Assembly: GCA_016713245.1 (NCBI GenBank)
Contig: JADJPM010000001.1
Coordinates: 2,418,001 to 2,482,000, forward strand
Direction: 5' to 3'
DNA length: 64,000 bases
Origin: Verrucomicrobiaceae bacterium
Lineage (GTDB): Bacteria > Verrucomicrobiota > Verrucomicrobiia > Verrucomicrobiales > Verrucomicrobiaceae
The translations under genes were made by a program, and so were the position numbers. This document shows, one piece after another, positions 41,560 through 50,042 of the stretch. Numbering within the stretch: position 1 is the stretch's first letter; every line of letters begins with the position of its first letter. The notes beneath the pieces are model-generated. The model saw only the letters and a list, made by a program, of their open reading frames with translations, did no database searches and was not told where the DNA came from.

Positions 41560-44130
41560 ATGAGTGGCCTGCGAATGCTTCTTTTGAGTTTCACCCTCGC
41601 CCTCCAGGCGATGGGTGCTTCGGAGATGCTGGAGCGTGAATTCAAGGTGCCGTTGGGCTTGCTGGATGCCTATGAGGAGGTTGCACCAGCAGATCCCGCC
41701 AAGCCAGCTGCCGATCCGTTTGCTGTCGTTCCTGTAGCACCCACCTCCGAAAGGCCCCGCCTGACCATGCCTTCGCGGAAAATTCTGGAGCAAAACGGCA
41801 TTTTGTTTCCAGAGGGGGCATCGTGCGTGTTCGATCCGCTCACGGGGATGCTGCGAGTTCGAAATACACAGCAAGGGCTCGATCTGGTGGAGTCGTTCTT
41901 CTTTGAAACCGGCTGCTGTCAAGGTGCGAGCGGCATCACCTGGCAGCTCGCCGTGCTGGAAGGGCCGGCGGCAGCAATTCGCGATGCCGAAAAGGCCGCA
42001 TCTCATTTTCCAAGCGCTCATCGTGTGCTGGAGAAACTCATGACGGACAATGGCACTCGAGTCGTCGGCGAGGCTTTTGTCGAAGGGCCGAGCGGATCGC
42101 GCATCGAGCACTTCAGCGGCATCTCGCATGCACAGATGGGAAATCCGGTGCGTGACAAATCGGGCAAACTCGAGGTGCCGCTCGAATCACGGGGGCGTGG
42201 GCTCGATCTGGCCATTGGATCCACCATCGGGCCAGATGGTATCACCCTGGAGACGGATGTGGCTCTCACCCTGCAAACCGGAGCGGAATCCGAAGAAGCC
42301 AGCATCAAGACCTCCTTCACCAGCCAGGCGGGCAGCACGAAACTGGTCGGAATCGCTCGCAGTGGCAACGCGGGACGCTTGCTGGCGGCCTTTCTCACCA
42401 GCTCACGTCGAGCGCACGACTGCACGGTGTATCGCAGCTTGTTCCGACCTGCACCTCGCGAATGGCAATCTCAGGCTCCGGCAGGCATGATGGTGATTCT
42501 CTTTGCTCCACCGCCCGGACTGCTGGAGCTCGCCATGCGTCGCATGCCACGTCATCGCTTCATCGAGTGGCTGGAAGGCCAGGGCATCGCCGCCGCAGGC
42601 GCAGCAGCCGAAGAACATGAGGGCATGCTGAAACTCATCCACACGCCCGAGGCCATTGAGCGGGTGGCGAGAATGTTTGACCGCCTGCACGAAGACCGGC
42701 CAAAAAACATCATCCACACGCTGCGCACATTAAGCGGCCCGGCATCACTGATGCGACCACTGATCCAAAAACACGCTCAAGTCAGAGATCACGATCCTCT
42801 CCTGCGCGAACTTGAAGCCTCAGATCAGGTGAAGAACATCAACTTTGCCTCCTTCCCGGCTGAGAACGGCCAGCGTTGCACGCATGAGCACGGTCTGGAA
42901 ATCAGCGGCCTCAAACGAGTCCTCATCCGGCCGCCGGATGCGCTCGAAGCGGAGATGGATGCCATGCGCTACGGATCGTGGCTTGAAATCGAGAGCGTGC
43001 TTGATCCTTCCGGTTCAACGGCTCGCACGAACTTGGTGTATGATCTTCACACGCTGGCACCCGAGATGCATCGGGTTCCCTTTGCGGCGCATGGCGCGGA
43101 AAAAGCCGGAGAGCTGCCTCTACATCACCTTCACCACAGCCGCACCGTTTGCGGCATGCAGTTCAGCAGCGGCCAGACAAGGCTCCTGGCGCTTCATCCT
43201 TCTGCGAATGGTGCGGACACCCTCTCAGCCACGTTTCTCCGCTGTGACCTCGTTCCGCAGCTCCCGCTGCCTTCGCCGCCGCTGCCTGAGTCGGTCAAAG
43301 TCCCGGCGACGAACCCTGAAGAAATGCAGACACGCACGTTTCGTGTGCCAAAGAACTTCCCGGGCGAGGATGCCTCCACAGACCAAAAACCAACCGCGCA
43401 GGAAGCGCTGGCCCAATACGGCATTTCATTCCCGAAAGGCTCTTCGGTCACTCACATGCCGTTGCCTTCCACCATCGTCGTTTGCAACACCGCAGCCAAT
43501 TTGGATCTCATCGAGACCCTTTTCGATGACGTGTGTTTTTTGCCAGCAAAGAACGTCATCGCCACCACGCATGTTTTTGAAGCTCCGGCACCGTTCGTTC
43601 GCGATTTGCATGCCCAGACGCTTTCAAAGAGCAATCACAGCCTGGAACTGGCCGCGCTGGAGACAGCGGTGGGGGCGGGGAAGGCCCGGCAGCTCGACAC
43701 CGCGCGGCTCGAAGCGCGTGGCGGGACCCGCGGGGAGTTCAACTCCGGTCGTGAGCGCTCCATGCTGGAGTCCATCATCGTCGATGAGCAAGGAATGCCG
43801 CAGCACAAGTCGTGGAAGCGTCATGATGGATTCCGAGTCGAGCTGGAACCGAGCGTGAATGCGGATGGCGAAATGTTGGAACTTCGCATCTACACCGAGA
43901 GCCCCATCACCGCTGCGAGCGAGCGGCTTGAGCATCTCATCGACTCTCGTGGCAAGCGCATCGAGTTCCCGTTGGTCGATCTCGATTCCACCGAAGTGGT
44001 GACCAGCCATCACATTCCTGCCGGAGCCACGCAGGTGCTCGGCATCTGGCAGCCGAAGCCGGATCAGGACACGCTGCGCATCGTTTTCGTGACCGCCCGG
44101 CTGGAGACGGTGTCCCTCACCAAAGAATGA
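41560..44130 (+). CDS. Large secreted protein with repeated secretin-like motifs, function unknown
   Basis: The 856-residue protein has a signal peptide (about residues 6-21). It contains two copies of a short module: RKILEQNGILFPEGASCVFD with VRNTQQGLDLVE (about 70-110) and EALAQYGISFPKGSSV with VVCNTAANLDLIE (about 612-655). This pattern (Gly-Ile-x-Phe-Pro, then V.NT..NLD.IE) resembles secretin N-domains and recurs in PVC-group proteins. The rest, including KFPGEDASTDQKP-like linkers and beta-rich arms, is unfamiliar. No catalytic motif is visible. Its 3' end overlaps lutBC by 14 bases on the other strand. Confidence 0.7.
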   Translation: MSGLRMLLLSFTLALQAMGASEMLEREFKVPLGLLDAYEEVAPADPAKPAADPFAVVPVAPTSERPRLTMPSRKILEQNGILFPEGASCVFDPLTGMLRVRNTQQGLDLVESFFFETGCCQGASGITWQLAVLEGPAAAIRDAEKAASHFPSAHRVLEKLMTDNGTRVVGEAFVEGPSGSRIEHFSGISHAQMGNPVRDKSGKLEVPLESRGRGLDLAIGSTIGPDGITLETDVALTLQTGAESEEASIKTSFTSQAGSTKLVGIARSGNAGRLLAAFLTSSRRAHDCTVYRSLFRPAPREWQSQAPAGMMVILFAPPPGLLELAMRRMPRHRFIEWLEGQGIAAAGAAAEEHEGMLKLIHTPEAIERVARMFDRLHEDRPKNIIHTLRTLSGPASLMRPLIQKHAQVRDHDPLLRELEASDQVKNINFASFPAENGQRCTHEHGLEISGLKRVLIRPPDALEAEMDAMRYGSWLEIESVLDPSGSTARTNLVYDLHTLAPEMHRVPFAAHGAEKAGELPLHHLHHSRTVCGMQFSSGQTRLLALHPSANGADTLSATFLRCDLVPQLPLPSPPLPESVKVPATNPEEMQTRTFRVPKNFPGEDASTDQKPTAQEALAQYGISFPKGSSVTHMPLPSTIVVCNTAANLDLIETLFDDVCFLPAKNVIATTHVFEAPAPFVRDLHAQTLSKSNHSLELAALETAVGAGKARQLDTARLEARGGTRGEFNSGRERSMLESIIVDEQGMPQHKSWKRHDGFRVELEPSVNADGEMLELRIYTESPITAASERLEHLIDSRGKRIEFPLVDLDSTEVVTSHHIPAGATQVLGIWQPKPDQDTLRIVFVTARLETVSLTKE

Positions 44131-46230
44131 TCGTGAGCTTCTTCGGGCCGTGGGCACCGAGGATGATGATGCGCTCGATGTCGCCGGTGCGGCTGGGGCC
44201 GGTGATGAGGGTGGTGAGGCTGGGCCATTGTGCGCCGTAGCGTTGCTGGATGAGTTCGTAACCGGCGGGGAGATCGGGGAGAAGCTGGTCGCGACGGGCG
44301 AGGACGACGTGATGCTCCGGGAGCACGCTGAGGGCACGGCCGCCGCCGCTGCGGGCGGTGAGGAAGACGCTGCCGGTTTGCGCGATGAGGGCATCGCATT
44401 CGGTGATGCCGGCGTCGCAGGCTTCGAGCTCGAAGCGGTCGTAGCCGTCGGTGGCGTCGAGCGTGGGCAGCGCGGGTGCAACGGCCTGCGTGAGCGTGCC
44501 GCGATGCAGGGCGATCTTTTTCCAGCCGTGTTTCGCGGCGAGTTCGGCGAGTTTGGCCTTCGCGGCGGCTTCATCGGCGCAGGCGTGGAATTCAGCGCGG
44601 AGGAATTCGGCGTTCGCGGCGAATTGAGGCACCAGATCGTGCACGGCGGGCAGGACGGCGCGTTTTTGAGCGGCGGTGGCTTCGAAGGGCTGAGGGTGGG
44701 TGTCGGAGAGGGCTTCTTCGATGCGGGCGAGGATGAGTTCGCGGGAGTTGGTGGCTTCGATGGAGCGTTTGGAACGTGCGGGAGCGTGTGGCGGACGGGT
44801 CGGACTTGTCTGACTGGTCGGACGAGTTGGGTGACGCGGCAGATGGCGGGCTTTCCACCAGTCCTTGAAGCTCTGTGGGGCCATCGCGGGGGCGGTGCGC
44901 GTTTTCGTCCACGCACGCATGGGATCGAGCGGCGTGGCGGAGATGAGGCGATGGAAGGGCTGGGCGAGTTTCGCGAGCTTCGTGCCGATTTGATACACGA
45001 CGGGCTTGTTGATGCTTTTGGCGAAGAGACGCCAGGCGAGGCCTTCGAGCGCGTCGGGCTTTTCGCGCACGGCGTTGCGGCGGTTTTGCAGGAGGTGGTG
45101 ATGGAGGTCGATTTTGACGGGGCAGGTGGCGGTGCAGGCTCCGCAGAGGCTGGAGGAGCCGCTGAGGTGCTTCCAATCCTGCAAGCCGCGCAGATGCGGC
45201 GTGATGACGCTGCCGATGGGGCCCTGATAAGTCGTGCCGTAGCTGATGCCGCCGATGTTTTTGAAGATGGGGCACACATTCAAACAGGCACCGCAGCGGA
45301 TGCAGTGAAGGGCGTCGCGCTGCTCGGGGTCGGCGAGGAGGGCGGTGCGGTGATTGTCGAGCAGGACGATGTGCCATTCCTCCGGGCCATCGATCTCGCC
45401 GGGCTGTCGCGGGCCGGCGTAGGCGGTGTTGTAGCAGGTGATGGGCTGCCCGGTGCCTGCGGTGGCGAGCATCGGGAGGAAGAGAGCGAGATCGCTCATC
45501 TTCGGCAGCACTTTTTCGATGCCGACGAGCGAGATCATGGTCTTCGGCAGTGCGCCGGTGAGACGGGCGTTGCCTTCGTTCTCGGTGATGGAGATCATGC
45601 CGGTCTCGGCGATGAGGAAATTCGCCCCGGTGATGCCGGCGTCGGCGGTGAGGTAAGTCTGGCGCAGGAAGCGCCGGGCGATCATCGTGAGCTCCTCGGG
45701 ATCATCGGTGGGCGCGGTTTTGAGCTTCTCCTCAAAGAGATCGCTGATCTCCTTCATGCTGAGGTGCATGCACGGGGCCACAAAGTGATACGGCGGCTCG
45801 TTGCGGAGCTGCTGGATGTATTCGCCGAGGTCGTTTTCGAGGACGTGGTAGCCGGCTTTCTCGAGATGATCGTTGAGGTGGACTTCCTCGGAGGTCATCA
45901 CCTTGCTCTTGATGATGCGTTTCACCTCGCGGCGCTCGAGGATGCTGAAAATGATCTTTCGCGCCTCCTCGCTGTCTTTGGCCCAATGGACGACGGTGCC
46001 GCGTGCGGTGGCTTTTTGCTCAAACTCGACCAAATGCGCGTGCAGTGGCTGATGGCCCCTTTTTTCGTCTGCGAGGCCAAAATGCGTGCCTGCTGCCAGT
46101 CCTGGAAAAAGCCCTGCGAGCGGGTGCGGGCGTCATAATACTTCCACATGCCGGTGTGGATGCGCTCGCGGTGCACGAGGTCGTTCGTGAGGCGGGTGGC
46201 GGCGGAGAGAAAGTCTGTTTTGGCGGACAT
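44117..46230 (-). CDS. lutB: Fused LutB-LutC lactate utilisation protein, apparent frameshift near 46045
   Basis: LutABC oxidises L-lactate to pyruvate. ATG 46230 starts MSAKTDFLSAATRL and runs to GAISH, a normal LutB N-terminus. The frame then shifts: restoring one base near 46043-46046 gives HLHAHLVEFEQKATARG and the rest of LutB. The LutB part has GITGANFLIAETG, CIRCGACLNVCPIF and CGACTATCPVKI (two [4Fe-4S] sites). After a Pro/Thr linker built from a 9-nt repeat comes LutC (DUF162): SRELILARIEEAL, CDAGITECDALIAQTGS (two parts), GPSRTGDIE. The downstream open frame alone would have to start with TTG 46033. Either a sequence error or a recent loss-of-function change. Confidence 0.8.
44791..44835. 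repeat. 9-nt-period repeat at the LutB-LutC fusion linker
   Basis: Consecutive 9-base units TCGGACTTG, TCTGACTGG and TCGGACGAG, with flanking partial units, encode the tripeptide series RPT-SQT-SPT-RPP on the minus strand. This forms the linker between the LutB and LutC halves. It is the same unit as at 4706-4741 and 61070-61105. Confidence 0.75.
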
Positions 46231-46241
46231 TGGGGCGAAAA

Positions 46242-46340
46242 AATGACGAAATCAGAATGAGGAATGACGAACGAAGTCTGAATGACGAAGCTCGAAGCGA
46301 ACACAGGGCCTTCTGCATTCATCATTCTGGTTTCGTCATT
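46242..46340. repeat. Palindromic intergenic element between lutA and lutB
   Basis: The left end AATGACGAAATCAGAATGA and right end TCATTCTGGTTTCGTCATT are reverse complements at 18 of 19 positions. Internal GAATGACGAA words recur two more times. The element (about 100 bases) fills the lutA-lutB gap and could fold into a long hairpin in the transcript, perhaps lowering lutBC expression relative to lutA. Confidence 0.7.
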
Positions 46341-46346
46341 CCCGCG

Positions 46347-47063
46347 TCAGCGGGCGGTCAGGATTTCGGCGAGGTGGATGGTTTTGAGGGGCAGCTTCTG
46401 CGCGGTAAGGAGGCCTTGGAGGTGCATGAGGCAGCTTGAATCGCCGGAGACGAGGTATTCGGCGGTGGTGTCGCGGGCGGAGGCGCATTTGACCTCGCCC
46501 ATGGCGGTGGAGATCATGGGGAATTTCGTGGAGAAGGTGCCGCCGAAGCCGCAGCAGGTCTCGGCTTCCTTCATCTCGACGAGTTCCAGACCGCGCACCT
46601 TTTCGAGGAGCTGGCGGGCGGGCTTTTTGAGGTTCAACTCGCGGAGGCCGTGGCAGCCGTCGTGGTAGGTGACCTTGTGCGGGAAGGACGCGCCGAGATC
46701 GGTGACGCCGAGTTTGTTCACAACGAAGTCGGTGAACTCCCAGCACTTCGCGGAGAGGGCATTGGCCTCGGCTTCCTCCGGCTGGCCGTGGAAGAGTTCC
46801 TTGTAGAAGACCTTCAACATGGCCCCGCAGGAGCCGGAAGCGATGACGACGGCTTCGCTGTTGCGGAGTCGCTTCAGCACGGGGCGGGCGGCTTCGCGGG
46901 CCTCGTCCCAGTAGCCGGCGTTGAAGGGCGGCTGGCCGCAGCAGCCGAGTTCCTCCGGGTAGTCGATCTGATGGCCGAGACCCTCCAGGATGTTCACGAT
47001 GCTGATCCCGGCCTGCGGGCTGATGAGATCGACGAAGCACGGGATGAAGAGGGTTAAATTCAT
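46347..47063 (-). CDS. lutA: LutA-like (Fe-S)-binding lactate utilisation protein
   Basis: The 238-residue protein has two CCG domains. The first opens LFIPCFVDLISPQAG with EELGCCGQPPFN. The second has TYHDGCHGLREL and AETCCGFGGTFS. This is the LutA/GlpC-type CCG pattern that ligates an Fe-S cluster. It precedes lutBC on the same strand, with a palindromic element in the gap. LutA, LutB and LutC act as one cytosolic L-lactate dehydrogenase; here lutB and lutC are fused. Confidence 0.9.
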   Translation of the reverse strand: MNLTLFIPCFVDLISPQAGISIVNILEGLGHQIDYPEELGCCGQPPFNAGYWDEAREAARPVLKRLRNSEAVVIASGSCGAMLKVFYKELFHGQPEEAEANALSAKCWEFTDFVVNKLGVTDLGASFPHKVTYHDGCHGLRELNLKKPARQLLEKVRGLELVEMKEAETCCGFGGTFSTKFPMISTAMGEVKCASARDTTAEYLVSGDSSCLMHLQGLLTAQKLPLKTIHLAEILTAR

Positions 47064-47068
47064 GATTT

Positions 47069-47084
47069 AAGATTCCTGAATCTT
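47069..47084. promoter_or_regulatory. Short perfect palindrome upstream of lutA
   Basis: AAGATTC-CT-GAATCTT lies five bases upstream of the lutA start on the minus strand and within the shared region with the TonB-receptor gene. It may be an operator, but it could equally be a small dispersed repeat; only this one copy is seen. Confidence 0.3.
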
Positions 47085-47246
47085 GATTCTGGAAGGCGGG
47101 ACGCAGTTTGGAAATGCTTTTCATCCACCAGGACATGTCCGGGATGGTCAAAAAGTGAGCATCGGATACGCGGCGAGGGATGATTTTTGGTCGAAGGGCC
47201 GGTTTAGGCCTCGCGGGAGGTGACGAAAGGCTTTGGAGTGGCTTTG

Positions 47247-49316
47247 ATGCGGCTTCCGATGCGCTCCATTTTGTTTTTCACCTTCGCCACCGCTGTCTGC
47301 GCCGCTGATCCGCTGCCGGAAGTCGTCGTCACGGCCACTCGCTCCGAAAACGAGGCCAAAAAGCTGCCCTCTCTGGTGAAGACGCTCGACGCGAAGAAGG
47401 TCGAGGAACGGCAGCCACGCACTTTTCCCGAGGCTTTGCGGGAAACGCCGGGCGTGGCGATCCAAAAGACCTCGAACGGCCAGGGCTCGCCCTTCATCCG
47501 AGGGTTCACCGGCTTCCGAAACCTGCTGCTGGTGGACGGCATTCGCTACAACAACTCCACCTTCCGCGAGGGGCCGAATCAATACTGGGCGCTGCTCGAT
47601 CCCTTCGCGATGGAGCGCATTGAGGTGATTCCTTCGCAAGGCAGCGTGCTTTACGGCAGCGATGCCATCGGCGGCACGGTGAATGCCATCTCGAAGAGCT
47701 CCGGCTTCGGCGGCGAGGCGGCGGGCAGCTTTTTCACGCATGGACTGGCCAGCTACCGCTGGAGCAGCGCGGAACACAGCCACATCGAGCATCTCGAAGC
47801 GAGCATCGGCGAAGGTCAAAAGTGGGGCCTGCATTTGGGCGGCACCTTCGGGCAGTTTGGCGATGTGAAGCCCGGCCAGGGCCCACGCCAGCCACGCACG
47901 GGCTATGACCAGTGGGCCTTCGATGTGAGGCTGGATATTGCTTTGGACGATCAGTGGCTGCTCACCGCCGTGCATCAGCAAAGCCGCATGAATGACGTGT
48001 GGCGCACGCATTCCACGAACCAAGGCACCTCCTTCGAAGGTACGACCAATGGCACGGACCGCGTGCGGCTTTTCGATCAGGAGCGGAGCCTCTCCTACCT
48101 GCGGCTGGCGGGCAAAGATCTCGGTGGCTGGATCGACGAGGCGAGCCTGACGGTTTCCCTGCAAACCCAGGGCGAGGAGCAGTTTCGCGTGACAGGTGCG
48201 GGAGTGCGTTCCTTCAATGATGTGGATCTCACCACGCTCGGCGTGGATCTCCAGCTCGAGAGCCGCACGGCCATCGGCAAGCTGGTCTATGGCGTGGATT
48301 TCTACCACGACTGGGTGGAGAGCGATGCGACCGACAATATCAATTCAGGCGCTGTGGCCGATGATTCGACTTACAGCTTGCTGGGCATCTTCCTCCAAGA
48401 CGAGGTCGATTTCGGCGATCGTCTCCACCTTGTCGCCGGCGGACGCTACACGCATGTGCGGGCGGATGCTGGAAAGTTCACTGATCCGGTCACCGGAACA
48501 CGCCAGAGCTTCTCAGACGAGTGGGATAATTTCTCCGCGAATCTGCGCCTCATGCTGGACCTCGACTCGAAGGATCGCTTTCAGCTTTTCGGCGGCTGGT
48601 CGCAGAGTTTTCGTGCGCCGAATCTATCCGACCTTTCACGAGACGATCTCTCTGGTGCCACCACCCGAGAGGCACCAGCCACCGGTTTGAATCCGGAGCT
48701 CTACAACACCTTTGAAATCGGCCTCAAAGCGCAGACGGATTCGATCACGGCCAGCCTGGGTTACTTTTACACGCGGATCAACGACATGATCGTGCGCCGT
48801 CCAACTGGTCGTGTAGTGGGTGGTCGCAATGAGATGACCAAGTCGAACGCGGATGACGGCTACATGCAGGGCGTGGAATTCTCGGCGAACTGGCAGATCG
48901 ATCCCAACTGGAGTGTCTTTGGCCATGTGGCCTGGGTGGATGGCGAGGCGGATCAATTCATCGGAAACTCCGCCGCCACCCGCCGTGAGCCTTTGGGCAA
49001 GGTGGCGCCGTTGGTTGGCTACGGCGGCGTGCGTTGGCAGACCACCTCGAAGAAGGTGTGGACGGAGCTCGTGTGCCTCACCTACGGCGAGGCGGCTCGG
49101 ATGAATGCCTCCGACCTCGCGGATACGGATCGCATTCCAGCCAATGGCACGCCGAGCTTCTGGCTCGTCACCCTTCGCGGTGGCTGGCAGGTGAATGACC
49201 ATCTCATCCTGAATGCCGGCATCGAAAACATCCTGAACGAGACCTACCGCTACCACGGCAGCGGCAGCAACGAGCCCGGCCTCGGCGTGAATCTCGGGGC
49301 GACGGTGAAGTTTTGA
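47247..49316 (+). CDS. TonB-dependent outer-membrane receptor
   Basis: The 689-residue protein has a signal peptide (MRSILFFTFATAVCAAD), a TonB-box-like LPEVVVTATR, and a plug domain (RTFPEALRETPGVAIQK, GSPFIRGFTGFRNLLLVDGIRYN (in two parts), GSVLYGSDAIGGTVNAIS). A 22-strand barrel follows, with FRAPNLSDLSR and the closing NAGIENILNETYRYHGSGSNEPG (two parts) ending in VKF. A GGAG stands eight bases before ATG 47247. It imports a metal chelate, vitamin or oligosaccharide; the locus does not tell which. No cobalamin riboswitch is visible upstream. Confidence 0.92.
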   Translation: MRLPMRSILFFTFATAVCAADPLPEVVVTATRSENEAKKLPSLVKTLDAKKVEERQPRTFPEALRETPGVAIQKTSNGQGSPFIRGFTGFRNLLLVDGIRYNNSTFREGPNQYWALLDPFAMERIEVIPSQGSVLYGSDAIGGTVNAISKSSGFGGEAAGSFFTHGLASYRWSSAEHSHIEHLEASIGEGQKWGLHLGGTFGQFGDVKPGQGPRQPRTGYDQWAFDVRLDIALDDQWLLTAVHQQSRMNDVWRTHSTNQGTSFEGTTNGTDRVRLFDQERSLSYLRLAGKDLGGWIDEASLTVSLQTQGEEQFRVTGAGVRSFNDVDLTTLGVDLQLESRTAIGKLVYGVDFYHDWVESDATDNINSGAVADDSTYSLLGIFLQDEVDFGDRLHLVAGGRYTHVRADAGKFTDPVTGTRQSFSDEWDNFSANLRLMLDLDSKDRFQLFGGWSQSFRAPNLSDLSRDDLSGATTREAPATGLNPELYNTFEIGLKAQTDSITASLGYFYTRINDMIVRRPTGRVVGGRNEMTKSNADDGYMQGVEFSANWQIDPNWSVFGHVAWVDGEADQFIGNSAATRREPLGKVAPLVGYGGVRWQTTSKKVWTELVCLTYGEAARMNASDLADTDRIPANGTPSFWLVTLRGGWQVNDHLILNAGIENILNETYRYHGSGSNEPGLGVNLGATVKF

Positions 49317-49320
49317 GGCT

Positions 49321-49947
49321 TTAGGCCTGCAAATACTCGTTCTCCCGCCGCTCCGCGCCGATGCTGGTGTGCGGGCCATGGCCGGGATAGACGAGGGTGT
49401 CATCCGGCAGCGTGAGGAGCTTCGTTTGAATGCCTTCCACGAGCTGGCGCATCGAACCACCGGGGAAATCGGTGCGCCCGATGCTGTCGCGGAAGAGCAC
49501 ATCACCGCCGAAAAGGAGGTTTTGTGCCTCCCAGAGGAAGCAAACGCTGTCCGGCGAGTGCCCTGGAACGTGAAAAAGCCGCCAGGTGACCCCGCAGGCC
49601 TCCACTGAGGTCTTTCCCTCTAATAGCTCATCCACCTCGAAAGGCGTCACGGCCATCGAAGTGCCGGTCACAGCCCCGAAAAGGCGTTCCAGCGTCAGAT
49701 TCACCGAGTGGGCCGACCACGAGAAAACCCGGCAACCATGCCCCGCCCGCACTTTGGCGGCATCCAGGACGTGATCGAAGTGCTGATGGGTCAAAAAGAG
49801 CACATCGACCTTGAAGCCGAGTTTTTCGAGCCAGGCGGCCACGCCCTCCGGGGCATCGACCAGCACATTGCCGCCGGGCAGGCTCAGGAAATGGCCATTC
49901 GTCGCGGCGATGCCGCCGGTGAAGGTTTGGATGGTGACATTCGACAT
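49321..49947 (-). CDS. Metallo-beta-lactamase-fold hydrolase (glyoxalase II-like)
   Basis: The 208-residue protein carries the di-zinc HxHxDH motif (His54, His56, Asp58, His59 in THQHFDH), the FHVPGHSPDSV metal/loop motif, FGGDVLFRDSIGRTD with bridging Asp, and terminal YPGHGPHTSIG. Single-domain glyoxalase II-like hydrolases cleave thioesters such as S-lactoylglutathione or act on other small substrates. Met 49947 is chosen; upstream sequence is not coding-like. It converges with the TonB-receptor gene four bases away. Confidence 0.9.
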   Translation of the reverse strand: MSNVTIQTFTGGIAATNGHFLSLPGGNVLVDAPEGVAAWLEKLGFKVDVLFLTHQHFDHVLDAAKVRAGHGCRVFSWSAHSVNLTLERLFGAVTGTSMAVTPFEVDELLEGKTSVEACGVTWRLFHVPGHSPDSVCFLWEAQNLLFGGDVLFRDSIGRTDFPGGSMRQLVEGIQTKLLTLPDDTLVYPGHGPHTSIGAERRENEYLQA

Positions 49948-50042
49948 GGCCCGCGAAATGCGGGAAACCGGTGGACAATTCAAGACGGAAAATACAAAGT
50001 TCCGCGCAAAACCGAACCTGCGGCTCGTTAACCCTTGGAAGT

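Noticed and set aside
46031..46033. TTG as a genuine start of the lutBC gene
   Set aside because: The upstream frame holds a proper LutB N-terminus from ATG 46230 that joins the long frame after a one-base correction. A mid-protein TTG start is the less likely reading.
44150..46138. A 662-codon plus-strand frame
   Set aside because: It is antisense to lutBC, which has full Fe-S and DUF162 motifs. The Gly/Ala/Glu/Val composition is the usual mirror of a GC-rich gene.
47064..47246. Cobalamin riboswitch before the TonB-dependent receptor
   Set aside because: I looked for a B12-box-like consensus and the usual long structured leader. The 183-base gap has only a small palindrome and no B12 box.
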